From Himantopus leucocephalus (taxonomy: Eukaryota > Chordata > Aves > Charadriiformes > Recurvirostridae), in NCBI GenBank assembly GCA_003993805.1, contig RSEF01000001.1:57600974-57664973 (forward strand): a DNA stretch of 64,000 nt. The letters run 5' to 3'. The notes beneath the pieces are model-generated. The model saw nothing but the letters and a program-made list of their open reading frames with translations, was not told the origin of the DNA and made no database searches. The position numbers and the translations under genes were made by a program. Shown here in pieces: positions 40,901 through 54,700 of the stretch (the stretch's first letter is position 1; each line of letters starts with the position of its first letter).

Positions 40901-43900
40901 CCAGGGACAGTAAAAGCTCAGGCTCTAGAACACAGCTTGCTTTAACTTCAGCTCCTCTAGGTCCTAATTCCTCAGTGAGGTGACAGGGTCAAGATTTCTG
41001 CTTTATTTATAAACCTTAGCTTTTAGAGTAATGGCTACATTAGCCTCAGAGAACTTCTTACTTTTCCTTTTAATGGAAAAAACAAACAACTTTTTTTTTG
41101 TTAAATGAAGTATGAGCTCCTTTCCCTTTCGTTTTGAGACCCTACTTCGGCCATGCCATGGGATGGACTTGCATTCAGTTCCTCCCTAGAGTGACTTCCT
41201 CTAAAGACACCAGAAGGCTTTTTAAACTCTAAAAAAGCCAAATTTGATCAGAATAAAAACCTGAACACTCACCTTTCAAACAGAAGACTCTCCAAGTAAC
41301 CAGATCAGAGGAATAAAACTGATTTAGAAACTACTCCTCTCCATGGCCTATGGCCCTACAGGGGGATCCTTGCTCCTGCTTCACTTCATGTCTTCCTGAA
41401 GGGCAGCAATCTTCAGAGCACCCTCTGCCCTCCCCAGCACTCTCTAGCATCTGGCTGAGGATCCTGCAGCTCCATTGAGTCCTGCCCCAGCCCATGAGCT
41501 CTCTATAAGCTCCTCCCAAAACAGCTCACTTGCTCTCCTGGGAAGGCCCCTACTTGAGGCATCATGACCCAGTTCCTCTTCTCTTTACAGCAACAACAGT
41601 TACAGAAAACTGACTGGTAACTGCTACCTTCAGGTGTCCTAAGGTGAAAGACTTGAGCTGAGATGGAGGCTGGGCTGACATCAGTCTCCTAAATTTCAGA
41701 AGATAATTCTGAATGACTCAAGTTTGACTTAATTGCAGAGAAACTTCGTATCAGTAGATGTTTAAGTTATAGGCACATAGGGAGACTTTTTTGCATGTGT
41801 TGAGGAAAGATAAACAGAAGCAAGTACTGCTATGATCCTGAGACAGGTAAGGGTGCAGCTAAACTTTCAATCCCCAAAACAATAGCAGTTAGATTAATTC
41901 ATAAACATAGTTAATACTCTAGAGCTTTTGCACAATAGCCTATAAAAGGAGATGAGGAGTTCCCAGAAAAAAAAAACAACACAGGGGGATTGAGATCCCA
42001 ATTCTTTTTATCCGACACAGCTGTTATTAAATCCTTGTCTGGAAACTTATTCCATCCTTCCAGTGAGGCTGGCCTCCTGCACTCAAGGGAATGGGAGATC
42101 TACTTGTCCACAGAAATAGACAGAGAAAAAGAGAGAGTGACAACACGCAAAAGCAAGCCTGTGCTAATGACACCAAAGCTATGTAAGCAGAGGGGAGAAG
42201 AAAGGAGTCCCGGTTCTGCAGCTGCTCATGCATTTTCAATTTATGAATAATTTGGTAACATGTACAAATAATGTTAAGTTCTTAAGCACCTTCAGCAGAA
42301 GAGAGAGGAAACAGCTTTCCATTAGATCTCCCTCCATACTGTCTGTGCAACAGAGCTTATTGTGCCTACCCAGGGCTTGTGTCAGTTTTCATCTGTTTAT
42401 CTACTATCTCCCTTTTTTCATAATAGCAAGAATTCTGCTTCCAGAAATAGTAATAGAGCAAGATTCTAATAGAGAGCATAGTCGGCTGTGGAGAAAGAGT
42501 TGAAAGATGGTATAGCATGCACCTGCGTCACGTTCACATGTGCTAAAACTAAAACACAGCTGCTCAGTTTAATTTTAGGCCTACTAGCCTTGGCAACATC
42601 CCTTTTATCTTCAATGCCTAATTATAAAGCCCTAAGTGCCAATACTGTTAACTGCTTCAGCACTGAATGCTGTTATTTCACTACATCCATGAAAATGCAT
42701 CCAGTAGACCGGCCTTACTTGGCACAGCATTCTAATTCTTTGCTCTTTGAGCACAGCTATTTCTTCATTACCACATAAAGAATCTAAACTGTAATAAGCA
42801 TTTGTAATTGAGTTCAGTGCAACCCAGACCTGAGCAAGACACAGAAAATGATGGGACATATATGAATGACAAAGAATTAAAACTTGAACTGTCATTTCTA
42901 ATAATTCCATCTATAATTAACAGGCAGCAGAAAAACATTCAGGTGATGTATAGTTTACTCAGCCTTTTTCACGTTGCTCTTTAAAGTGATTTTGTTATTC
43001 ATTTTCCTTCTATCAGATAATGCACCAAAATCTCCAAAACAACAGCAGTCTTTGCAAACACACAAAAAATATTTGTGCAGAAACTTCAATTACTATTTTC
43101 TCAGGATAGTGAGAAAAGACGTAACGCTCACTTCTAAAACCTCATTTCAAAAGGTTTTATTTCTTTTTAAACTATAATCTTTAAACAGTAGTTTTGTAAA
43201 TATTCTTTTAAAAAGGCAGAACACCAACAGAAACTTCTATCTACAGTGTCTAAATTCTGGAGCCCTCATTCACAGGAGGCTACCAGTCCCATAGGTTTTA
43301 GTATCAGCTGAATGGATTTAGAATTACTGCCTCCATGAACTGCTTCTAAAGACATAAATTACTATTTTCTCCTTCAAAGAAGTTTCTCATAAAGATCCTC
43401 AAAACCAACTCATTTTCTTTCGAAACTTTTCTTACAACTGTTCTCCCTCTGCATATAGGACAGAACACTACCTATGAGGCCCACCAGTAATACTAGTCAC
43501 ATTATTTCCTTGTCTGTCTCCTCCAGTCTGTTTATATGCATCTTTCAGCCTTTGGTTTATATTTTGAAAGCTAATGTCTTGTGGCAGGGACAAATATGGT
43601 ATGTTGATATTACAAACTGTACAGTAACACTCATAAAATACAAGAGGGAAATGGTGAAAATGAGAATGCTAGGTGATAAAATCTTACTCTATCCCGGCAA
43701 CAAGGTGAAAGAATCAATTCAATGCCATTGTGTCTGCATAAAGAAAAAAATGCAGAAGAAACTTATAAAATCTGGTCAGTAATTGTCTGACGCCGTTAAT
43801 TTAACTTCTGTTTCCTATAAGTCTGTGAAGGAGACACATAAGCTTCTCTAGACAATCACCCGAAGACAGAAGCTTTAACAGAAATGTATTTGGAAGCCAC

Positions 43901-46380
43901 TAGCTCTCTCTCAGCAATTGCCCTTTCTTTGTACGGAATTCATTACCTACTGAAGTCGAACTCAATTAGAATACATTCATGTTTCCCAAAATCCCAGTGC
44001 TTCACTGATTTTTCAGCTACAACAGGATAAATGCCCACACTACAGAGAAGAGTATACTCAACTAACTGGCTTTTTAGAGGAGGGTAGGTCTACTGTACCA
44101 TCAGCAGTGCCAGTACTGAATCCTGCCACTCCTGATTTTACTTTTGAACTTCAGCTCACAGTTCAAACTTTATCATTGATGAGTAAAGCTTCAGTGAACC
44201 CTTTGTTGATGAAAAAGAATCTCAGTGGGTTCCACAAGGGAGTTCTGAATGGGCTCCTCAGGTTTTCTTAAGACTCAGAATGGCATCTTTGTAAACATTT
44301 TTCATCCTTGTACATCACTTCTGACTATAAAGCAGACAGCAAAACTAAACAGCTGCTCGTTATAATCACAGTTTCATCATACTAATACGAGCTGAAACTA
44401 CTAAGCAGTCTTCCTTATATTTTAAAGGCACACGTGAAAAAGATTGCATGTTGAAGCACCAAAAAGCCTTGAAATGAACGTATTTCCTTTTTGTGATAAA
44501 ACCTAAGGGCAGATACTGATCCATCAACATGACAAGCCCTTGAGAGGGGTTTGGGTGCTCTATTTTTCATAGGGCAAGTGTACTTTCAAGAAACTTTGCT
44601 CATAAGACTGCAAAGTTATCACACCAAGAAGAAAATGGACCGATGTAGAGATGCTAAAATGGAAATTAGTTTAGTTGGTGATGGGATATTATAATGGATC
44701 TTAGATTAATATCTGAAGGATGACTGATTTGGATGTCTAAGAAAGTGGAAGTTCTGACTGACCCTTTTCTTGCCACTGAAGAAGTTTCAGAATGTTGTTA
44801 ACCCTGTTTTCCTCTACGTAGTAGTATGATCATGCTGCAGCTCGGTGAGGACATAAAGGCTGAAGTTTCACTATACAGTCTGAGTCAAACTAGGAACTCC
44901 CTTCTGCTGACAGGGGTGAGTCCTACTTCCCTCGCCCATATCTTCCTCCCCACTTTTTGATGCACATTTCTGCCAATTACCTGGGACAGAGCTAACTCTG
45001 GGACTGGAATCACATAGGAGGCAAGTTCATTAAAACAAACAAATGTATATTTATATAATTATAATCTTAGTTCTTATTATTGTTACATACTATTAAATAT
45101 AGGTAATACAATAAATTATATGTTTTATATATTACTGGTTCTTGAACTGAATTAGACCACTTTGCAGTCTCCTGTAAGCAGGGAATATGGAAGGGAACTG
45201 TGTAGCTGGAAGTAGGGGAGGAGTAAGGGCGGGAATGGGGGAAAGGGAAAAAGAAAATAGGAAGGAGGGAGAGAGAGAGACGTCAAGGCAAACTGTTAAT
45301 TCAGTTCAGCTATAACATGAATCTGCTCCTTAAGACAATACCTCTCCTCCAGCCTGCCAAATTTTCATTATACTTATAGGAGCTTTCTATCTTCAGTCCA
45401 TCAGCTGACAGAAAAACTTTACTGAATCTGGCTAACAAGTTTGGAAGTTATTCAGAAAAGAAAACCTGAAGGACAGAGTGTGGCCACATGACCTCATTTT
45501 CTCTAGGAAATGTTCTTATGAAATACAGTTATGTGGGAAACTGAAGCATGAGCTAGCTCATATGTAGAACTGACACCGAACTGATTAAAATGGCTTACTT
45601 AAAGATTGGAATAATCAATACAGGTGGAGAGCCAGCAATGATACCTGCAGGGAACTCCTCTGTCAAACACAGTTAATGAAAGACTAATCTGAAAATGCAG
45701 GGAACAAATTCCATAGAAGGAGAAGGATTTTTTCCTTGTACAGAAGGAAATGATGTTTAACACTGAGTTATGTACTAGCTCATGTTTCATCACTTTACTG
45801 TTATCTTCTACACTAAAAAATTGAAGTAAACAATGCAGTTCCATCAGTCTTACACCATGAAGCTAAGATGAGGAATGAGAACAAACATATGTACAATAAA
45901 ATTATATTATTTCTGCTATAATGTCAAGAGTTACTGCCTGGTTTTGTTTTTTTTTTTTAATTTAAAGAAAATCAGAAAAATGCAATTAAATGTTTTGAAA
46001 ATTTGTCACCATCTTTCAGGCATAGTTGTTATTTATGAATGAATTGAGCATTTCAATTGTAGTTTGCCATCACAATTTAATGGAACTGCAGTGAAATATT
46101 ACAATATATTATTTTGTAATGAAGAATGTACAAAGAGTAACTATAAGTGACATACCATGCTAATGTCTATTGTCAGAAAAAAAGAAAGAATTTACTCTGA
46201 AATTCAAATATTCAACCATTTATTTTCGTGTGTCTAGCAAACAAGAATTTTGCCTTTTTAATTCAAAAGATTACTCTTGTATAATGAAACATTTAAAGAG
46301 TAGAAATTACTATATATCTTAATATTCCTCCATGCTATTCTGATTTGTCTCTAACAAGTGTATAACTGAATATGACTTAC
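37947..46380 (-). other. ANKS1B: ANKS1B intron C-D (8434 bp)
   Basis: This intron runs from the strong donor GTAAGT after exon C to the weak acceptor of exon D. It holds a purine-rich tract with a G-quadruplex motif (45208-45280). A moderately GC-rich, unclassified stretch lies at about 40790-41560; it has no long ORF and no CpG-island character. The remainder is AT-rich with no recognised element. Confidence 0.9.
45208..45280 (+). repeat. Purine-rich tract with G-quadruplex motif and (GA)n end
   Basis: About 73 bases, mostly A and G, with four T and one C interruptions, ending in (GA)n. At 45227-45247 there are four G-runs with loops C, AAT and AAA, which fits the canonical G-quadruplex pattern. 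The G-rich strand is the template strand for ANKS1B. Confidence 0.85.
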
Positions 46381-46482
46381 CTTGAAGTAGAGCCGCAATT
46401 TGCAGTGACTGCTGAGATGGATGTTCTTTAAGAATATCTAAAACCGTTCTACCCAAACTGTCCTTTATGTTGGTATCAATTC
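46381..46482 (-). CDS. ANKS1B: ANKS1B exon C: last ankyrin repeat and cap
   Basis: This 102-bp exon is phase 1 at both ends. With the split Gly codon from exon B it reads GIDTNIKDSLGRTVLDILKE, then continues with a helix rich in Gln, Leu and Ile that ends ALLQ. The GRTVLDIL stretch is the degenerate last ankyrin helix; the following helix probably caps the array. The acceptor is TTTTTCAG|GAATTG, and the donor is the strong CAAG|GTAAGT. The exon is symmetric, so it could be skipped in frame, although that would remove the cap of the repeat stack. Its neighbours are exon B (2205 bp upstream) and exon D (8434 bp downstream). Confidence 0.94.
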
Positions 46483-48687
46483 CTGAAAAAGAAAACGATC
46501 CGTGGTGGAATTTTTAACCCCAAGTACTTCTGATTATAAATGTAGTATATCAGACTCAATTATCTGGCAAATTGAATGCAAGCGGTTCTACAACTGTAGC
46601 AGATTAACAGCTGTGTTATAGTTGAAGTACAGCATCCATTTCTGTTTAAAGCCTGAGTAGCCTAAAATTCACATGCTGACGTGGATTGTTTTTATGTTTC
46701 TGTAACTCATGGGGATATAAAGTAAGCTTCTTAAACCTAACTTGGGATTATTTTAACAGACTGTTCCTAAGAAACAGCCATCCTGAAAATAATATTTTAT
46801 AAAATCAAGAACTCTGAATGTTTTTCCTGCATTGCTGGATTCTAATTCTCCCCAAACTGCTCTGATTCATTGGGGATTTTCTAGTCCATAGTATCAGTAC
46901 ATATTTTGGGAGCAATGCTGAAAAAGTTATTAACCTTAAAAGTTTTGTACTTCATGCCAACATGTTCAAAATTCATGCTTTGAGTAGACTGAAATACCTA
47001 TATGTAGTATAAGGGCTGCGTGAATAGCCAGAGCATTTCCTCACAGGCTGTTCAGACTGTTGACAAAGTAATTGTTTGGCTCAAACTGTGAACATAACCA
47101 TAAATAAGTATGAGGCTCATCCTGGATAGGTCTCAGAGAACCTGTTGTACATGATACTGCATGACTCTCCACCACTGTCTTATAGGGGTTACTTTGGAAA
47201 TGTTTGAATTACGGTAGAAGACTGAAGTTGTTTTTAAGTTTAGATGTACATCATAAAAAGTAAAGGCATGAAAGGTCCTAACAAACAGAATGAGATTCTT
47301 CTTGGGACACTGAATAGAGGAAATCAGAGGAACCAGGATTTATAAGGACATTCTGGAATCATGGAAGGATTTCTCTGCTCACAAGAAAAGGCTGTAGTTC
47401 TTGTCATTTCCTGACATGATGGAGAGTTTCTAATTTGTTTTGTGAGAAAGAGATACTTGTTTTCTCACTGAAAATACAGCCAAAATATTGCTGGGTTAAT
47501 GAGAAGTGGAAGCTGATTTTCAGAGGCCAGAGACATTACCTTACACCTTTCCTTTGCAGTCTTTTTTGAAGCAGAACAAGAGGAAAGGGGATTGTTAGAT
47601 AAGACAGATGGTGGGGAGTGCTGCAGAAGTGCAGACCATTTGGGGTTGAAGGAGTTCATGGTGAAGATTCTACTCCACTCTCTTGTACAATGGTACTCTG
47701 GCAGAGGCTATAAAGTGTACTAGTCTATAAGAGGTATTCTTTACCTGTGGTCTAAGGGCTTCCTATGTTTGTGTGATGTTCTCAAGTCCTTCCTCTTTTA
47801 GGTGAATTAATATAAAAAGGCCCTGCCTTTTTAAGGGCAGATGAAGACCCCTTTCTGCCTCCTTCTTATACATTCAAACAGAAAAGCATCTTGGAAGGAC
47901 CTTTTTTTCTGAAAACAGATCTCAGATCAGGTATGCACTAGCTGAGATTCAGATGAGGAGCTGTGAGTAGGACATACCCTCTTTTGCATATATAAACCTG
48001 CAAGCACTGATAATGAAGATCAATGAGATCCCTCAGTGTAATGGAAGTTCATGTATCTCAGAGAACTGATTTCTAGATATTTTCATTTTCATTGGTCTTC
48101 TCATTTATCTGAGAAGACAGTTGCTTAGACGAGTAATTTACCTGCAACAATTCTGAAACTCTTATTATGTAGTAGATGGGTTTGTTGGGACTCTGTATCC
48201 CTGTTCTCCAGTTCTTTCAGGAAACATGCAATTCTCAGAGACACAGTGCCTTTCCCTTTCTTCACAGGCACTCAAAGTTTATCCAGAAAATAAAGGAGCA
48301 AGCAGGATGGTGTGTTTGTTAGGAATAGCTAAGTGAAGGAAATAAATGTGAACATGAGTCTTCTGGCCTCTAGATCAAAAAATATTCTTGGCTGTCTTTC
48401 AGAATGAATAACAAAATTTTATGTAGCCATTTTTTTCTCAGAATACAGTGGCATACGCTGAGTCATATATGGAATTTCTGAGTCTTAGTGAAAACATTCC
48501 TTTTGTTCTCTGTGTATAGTAATTTCTTATTCTAAAAGAACACTGTTTTAAGGAGAGGTACATGGGAAAAGATTTGCAAAGGCTGAGAAAGAAAACAGTA
48601 ACTTGTATAACCAAAACTTGAGGAGGCATACCCCAGATTAGGAATGTTAAAGATATCTCTTCAGTGTTTCCTGTGAATTAGATTTAC
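46483..48687 (-). other. ANKS1B: ANKS1B intron B-C (2205 bp)
   Basis: A short intron with donor GTAAAT and a TTTTTCAG acceptor. I see no transposon, tandem repeat or coding signal in it. The 63-64 codon minus-strand ORFs at 47465-47659 and 48438-48629 are of chance length for AT-rich DNA. Confidence 0.9.
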
Positions 48688-48763
48688 CTGTTTCAAGCAA
48701 AACGCGTACTACCTCCACCTTTCCAAATAGGGCTGCTTCATGTAGTGCACTCCCTTTTTCTGT
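48688..48763 (-). CDS. ANKS1B: ANKS1B exon B: ankyrin repeat
   Basis: This 76-bp exon enters in phase 0 and leaves in phase 1. It reads TEKGSALHEAALFGK followed by VEVVRVLLETG, a complete ankyrin helix pair with the SALHEAA motif. It joins exon A as ...SCQ|TEKG..., which is the order I recall for vertebrate ANKS1B. The acceptor has a strong run of T before CTAG, and the donor is CAG|GTAAAT. Length is not a multiple of three and the phases differ, so skipping it alone would shift the frame. It should therefore be constitutive in any isoform that carries the ankyrin array. It lies 7850 bp downstream of exon A and 2205 bp upstream of exon C, in the same orientation. Confidence 0.95.
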
Positions 48764-50809
48764 CTAGAAAAAAAAAATTGTGACATTTAAAATGCCAATT
48801 AAAATACCAATAAACCCTTTTGAAAAGAATACAATTAGAAAATAAGTATTTACTTTTTCCCCTCTATTTAATCTACACATAAAAAACATTGAATGGGCAA
48901 GAACAAATACTACCTTTTTTTTATTACTATTGTTCAAGATAACAACATAAATGCTGTCAGTTCTACTACAAAAATTAATAACTATAGAAGAAAATACAGT
49001 AGGGATGTAATACAACTCCCATTTAACAAACCTGCATATGTGTAAAATTTCTAAACTGCTATTATAGGCAGTGAAAAGCTAGTCAATACCGCCTGTGGAA
49101 CACAGCTGTTCAGCAGAGTCAGCCAGTTTACATGTGGACAGCTACACTTAGGTGTTTTAATCTGCAACTGGATCATACCCTAGAATGTCAGTGCAGTTGC
49201 ACAGTGAGAGATGCCCTAGGATACCCCACCTGGCCTCCAGCTGATCTTCCAGTTAATGCTTACATTTCATCTGCATCATATCTGCCCCATACAGATATCT
49301 TGGATACCCTAAGGCACCTCCAACAGCATTAGATATCTATGTTTAGATCATTTAAATTCTACCTTAGATGTCCGTGAACCTGATTTTGCAGATTTCTGTG
49401 ACACAAAATTCATTGTGAATGGACTGTTACTCCAATAAAATTTACAGTACTGAAAAACAAACTATCTCTCTTAACAAGCTACTTTTCCTGGTACTTTATA
49501 CTGTTGACTGTTACTGAGAATTCTGAACAGAATGCCTTTCTGTACAATAGATAGCATTAGCACTAGCTACAGCACTACTAGATCTCACTGAATCTCTGAC
49601 TCATCTTTTTTTTTTTATAATAAATTAGATTTTGAGTGTTTTTTATTTGTGGGCAAATGTTAAAGGTTTTACTGCTCAAATTTGTTTTTTCTGTATTTTA
49701 TACAAATGCACCATTGTCATGCTTGCTATGGCAGTAAGACTTTAAAGACACACCAAAAAAATTAACTCCAAAATAAAACAGTGATTCATTATTTATTAGC
49801 TGTATCAGTATGCACCAATGTTACAGCGATGCAATGACAGGATATTTAGAAGTAATCAGAGATCCTGAGATGGGTTGTGAGCGCACAGTAAGTGTACACG
49901 TGTCCTACCAATTGAGCCTGAAAACTCTTTGTTATGTCCATAATAGGAACACTCACTTTTTATCTTTCTTCATACTTAGTACATGGACATATAAAGTAGA
50001 GCATGCCCAATGTCATTTACATCCAGCACATCAGGTATACTAACAGTATAACAGAGAGGAGAAGGAAGTCAGTAAGAGAATATATATATGAAATACATAT
50101 AATACATATCTCAAAACAATTGCTAATCTTTCCATTTTCAGAAGCAATCCAGATGAACATTCAAAGACTTATTCTGACCAAGTAGACTAAATATTCAGAT
50201 TTACTTAGAGATGGTTTCAAAATCCTTTACGCAAACTATATCTACAGGAGTTTTCCAGTAACTGCAATAGACTTTAACACTGGATAACTCTGCAATGACT
50301 TAGTGCAACCACAAAGGTACACACAGAGTTTAAGGTGAAGCTCAGAAATTTCTGGGAATGAAAAAAGGTATCAGAAAAGTCACTGATAGCTATAGTTGTG
50401 ATTACTTGAAAAAGACTTGACATCAGCAGTCTTGAAAAAGGCTTTGACACAGCCTGTTATCCTCTTTGGTATATGTGCGGATATGGCATTTCCTTTGGAT
50501 TGGTGACTTATTGACATAAAAAAACCTCAAGACTATTGGGTGGACCTGGTATTATTAACATAGTGTTCCCTGTCATCAAGGATGTGAAGTACAGCTTTGA
50601 CTCCCAAAATATTTGACTTTGGAAAGACAGGTGGTGAAATTCAAAAGCCACAATGGAGAGAAGTTTGACATGGTACCCTGTCAGAGAAGAATACCAAAAT
50701 AGAGGCTCAATCACAGTTGATCACTCACTGTTTTGAGAAAAGAGGAATGTCTTTCTCATATTTGAACATATTCACTACAGTTGACCATATCCTGTCATAT
50801 CTGAACATG

Positions 50810-51410
50810 TGCCAGCAATGTGTCCTTGCAGCAAAAAAGCTAACAGTATCCTGGGCTGCACTAGGAGGAGTGTTGCCAGCAGGTCAAGGGAGGCGACCTT
50901 CCCTTCTATTCACCACTAGTAAGGCCACACCTGGAGGACTCCGTCCAGTTCTGGGCTCCTCCAGAACAAGATAGATACAGAGCTACAGGAGACAATCACT
51001 AAGATGATTAAAAGAGTGGAGCATCTCTCCTATGAGGAAAGGCTGAGAGAGCTTGGACTGTTTAGCCTACGCAAGAGAAGGCTCGTGGGGGATCTCATCA
51101 ATCTGTACAAATATCTGAAGGAAGGGTGTAAAGAAGACTGAGCCAGGCTGAGTGGTATCCAGTAACAGGAGAGGTAATGGCGAGAACCTGAAGCACAGGA
51201 GGTTCTGCTTGAACGTAAGGAAACATTTTTTGCTGTGCCCTGGTACAAGTTGCCCAGGAAGGTTGTAGAGTCTCAGTCCTTGGAGATATTCAAAAGCTGT
51301 CTGGACACAGTCCTGGGCAACCTGTTCTAAGTGACCCTGCTTGAACAGGGGAGTTGGACCGGATGTCCTCCAGAGTTCCATTCCAACCTCAACCATTCTG
51401 TGATTCTGCA
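50810..51410 (+). mobile_element. CR1 LINE, 5'-truncated, 3' part
   Basis: About 600 bp of plus-strand CR1, antisense to ANKS1B. It starts near GCCAGCAATGTGTCC, runs through the ORF2 C-terminal region (including GGCTGAGAGAGCTTGGACTG) and ends at TTCTGTGATTCTG. Several in-frame stops and indels are visible. Its C-terminal wording differs from the other two copies, so it is probably another CR1 subfamily. The 5' edge is uncertain by some tens of bases, because the upstream sequence at 50380-50800 has only vague resemblance to CR1. Confidence 0.92.
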
Positions 51411-51724
51411 AGGGATACACCAACAACGAAATCCACAGAGGTTCAAATGTTATAGGAGGTCTGAGCACTAATTTTTAGTCCTGCTGAGGATGAACTGCAG
51501 AGATGGGAACCAGCTGCACCTTGACTAAAATTGTAGAGATCGTTCTGTATTAATATTAATAAAATGGACATACTTTAGTGACAACAGCTATCTAGAATCC
51601 ATTGCTGTGGCGTGATCTGAGACTAAGCATTAATGTTAGGGCATGGTGAATCAACAGTTTTGAAGTCAAGGAAGAGGATCTATCCTCAGACTCCTCAGTT
51701 AAGGGGTGGAAAATATCCTGATGG

Positions 51725-51735
51725 ATAATAATAAG

Positions 51736-51775
<40 letters not shown>
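51725..51775. repeat. (AAT)n microsatellite
   Basis: Eleven uninterrupted AAT units at 51743-51775, preceded by imperfect ATA/AAT units from 51725. The perfect run makes it a likely length-variable locus. Confidence 0.97.
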
Positions 51776-51776
<1 letters not shown>

Positions 51777-54700
51777 GTCAGAACTGGCAGCAGGGCCTTT
51801 CTATTGATCAAAATTCCCCACTGGAGGAAAGGCAAGTAATATTTTCCTTGATGAAAGCATACATGCCATAAGAAATGGAATCAAAACTAACATGAGAAGA
51901 GGAAATTTCCTGTAGATGTCTAAGGCAAACAAACCTATCTGGGGGCAACTTGAGAGCCAGAAGATAGTTCTGTAACAATGAACCAAAGCTCTGCTATGCA
52001 TAAAGGCAGTAGACAAACTTAAGCCACCTACGTACATAATTCATCGTGTTGGGAGAGGAATCCAATGCCAAATGCCAGTTTTTCTCATTTTATACTTTCT
52101 TGCTTCTTGGTCTATTCTACCTATTTCCTGTCATATCTGAACATGATCCTGAAAGGCTTTACAGGCATTCTGCACTGCCCTGAATGCTGGGGCAGCCTTT
52201 GCTTTACAAGTCCAAGCTATCAGACAATGCTAATGAATGCCATATCCCAGAAATGAAGTATGTATTGCAAACAGTCTGTTCAAAAGAGGAATTTGAAAGG
52301 CTAACCATATAAAGTGGACTGATCTGTCCACTATATAGATGATTTTCTGAGCAAGACGGGAAATATTACCATGAAACTGAAAGAAAATCAGTCTGGGAAT
52401 ATGGAAGTTGAAAGCACACTTGTAAGATGCAGATGTGTAATCCTGCATGAGATGTCATGAAGATGAATGCTGACGCAAATCTTTAAAGCTCTAGGCGGGA
52501 TTTCATGGTAACAGTGAATAATTAACAAGTGAATCAGATCCCTTGACCCAAAAACTGTCCAGAAGGCAGAAATGTCCTTGTTACCCAAGAGTTCAGTTAC
52601 CAAACTCCATTTTAACATAGGGAAAATTCTGAGCCTCAGGATGAACAGGGCCCAGAGAAACTTGGCAGGCTGGCTGAGTAGATATATCTCTCTTTGCAAA
52701 TGTACATGTGGACTACTACTTGAAGATAGAAACAATGTTGTGGGTTTGGTTTGGTGTTTTTTTTTTCAGGTGCAATAGAGCATGTTACATAAATTGGAAG
52801 GATTAAAAAATGTAGTTACAAAGAATTTCTATATATTATTTAAGATGTGCTAGAGTTTTTAAGTAGATATTTTTCACTTATAATAGTGTACCTATGTGCT
52901 AATATACTCTTGTTGTCTATACTACAGCAAGCAAACTTAAGATTTATAGACAATATTCACTGCTTTACTTCCTGAAGCTTTCATTGCCTTTGATCGTATT
53001 TTCCTAGCAAAGTGAACACTACCATTACATTTGGAAACTCTTCCACAGTGATATTTAATGCAAAAAATGCTGGTATTTTTTCATGATCACAGTGAGCTAA
53101 AGTCTGCTTGAGTTTGCATCAATGGATTAGGTATTGATTCCCTGGCATAAGTTTTCTATGTATCAAATATAGAGAACTATAGCACAAATTGTGCTAAGCA
53201 TATAATAAAACAGTCCCTGCCCCAAGTAGCTTGCAGCTAAATACAGGTACAATGTCACAGCTGGACACACAAAGCAAGCAAGAATAGAAGGACATTGCCA
53301 GTAGGAACACCAGGATACACAAATCAACTTGATGTACAATTTGCAGGCTCACATAAAAGCATCAAGGGTTTTATTAATTAGACATTTTTTAACCTTGTAA
53401 ATATGCAAGAGCTTGTAATTAGGTCACTTGTCTAGTCCTTATTCATAGGCATTTTACTATAGTTTTGATATGGATTTCAGACATAATCTGGAAGACAGAA
53501 TGGTAGCTTTGCAAATTGATTCACAGAATATCCTCCATACATAGTGACAGCAAAAAGGAAGGGACATAGCTCTTTGCAGAACTACAGTGATAAGCAATGG
53601 AAATTGCCATCATTACTGGAACAAACAGGGAAGGCAAATAGGGATAGATGAAAGCTGGATAAGCAGAAGGGGCCAAGTTTTTAAGGTATTTACAATTGTA
53701 AAATTACTGTTTACATGAAACACACTGAACTGTGCAGTATCTTATTTTACTGAGGGCCCAAAATCTATCACTCACCCAAAACCTGTGTATTTTTCATATG
53801 TTTCAATTTAAATGAAAACTTCAAAGCATAAAGAGATGAAGCAGATTTGTATTGCCCACTTCTAAATAATTTCATATTGAAGGATATTGGATAGACCTGG
53901 GAAATGAATAAAATGTGTGAGTAATTCAATCAAAAATTAAATGCTGTCTATTATTAGTCCAAATATTTGCTATGACGATTAAAAGTGTTTAGGGAGTACA
54001 GAAAAGAGAGATAACATGGCTAAAGTAAACTTCCCATTTAAACAAATAAATATTTACAATTACAGAGTGATAGCAGATAGGCTACTTCTATAATTGTCTC
54101 TCAACATTCTGAGAGCTCTTTACGGCTGATAAGCTAAATTTATTTAATGTGTATGAATGTGTACAATTTATTTACCACATGGGATTATACCTTGTATACT
54201 GTTCTTTCCCAATCAGTGATGCAGAGCAATTTAATTAATATTAAAAGAGCTGAGTTCAGTTTTAAGTAACATGCTGATATTGTATGCTCTGTTCAGTTTA
54301 ATAAGCTGCCAGTAATCATCAACAAAGAATTCTTCAGAGGTTATAGAAATAATATGTTAATAATATGTACAGAGCCAAATTGCCAATATGCTAAGATGCT
54401 GAATGAAAAGGAACATATTGATGGAGAGTTTGTATACCGGTGAGAAAATAAATAAATGATCTTTCCTTATGGCAAGTAGGACAAACACAGAAGAAACAAG
54501 ATTTCCCAGTGCAAAAAATAAAAAATTAAATAAAATAAAGTACAGTAAAATAAAATAATCCCCCCTGCCTAAGAATAACTAAGAAAAATAAGAATATAAA
54601 TTACTTAAAACAAATTAGAATTTTAAAAAAAGAGAAAAAACTCCTAGAATTTTAGTGTAGATGGTAAACACGTGACTGTTAGTAAAAAAATCTCTCATTT

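Noticed and set aside
51067..51468. 133-codon minus-strand ORF
   Set aside because: It is the antisense reading of the CR1 at 50810-51410 and has no independent coding evidence.
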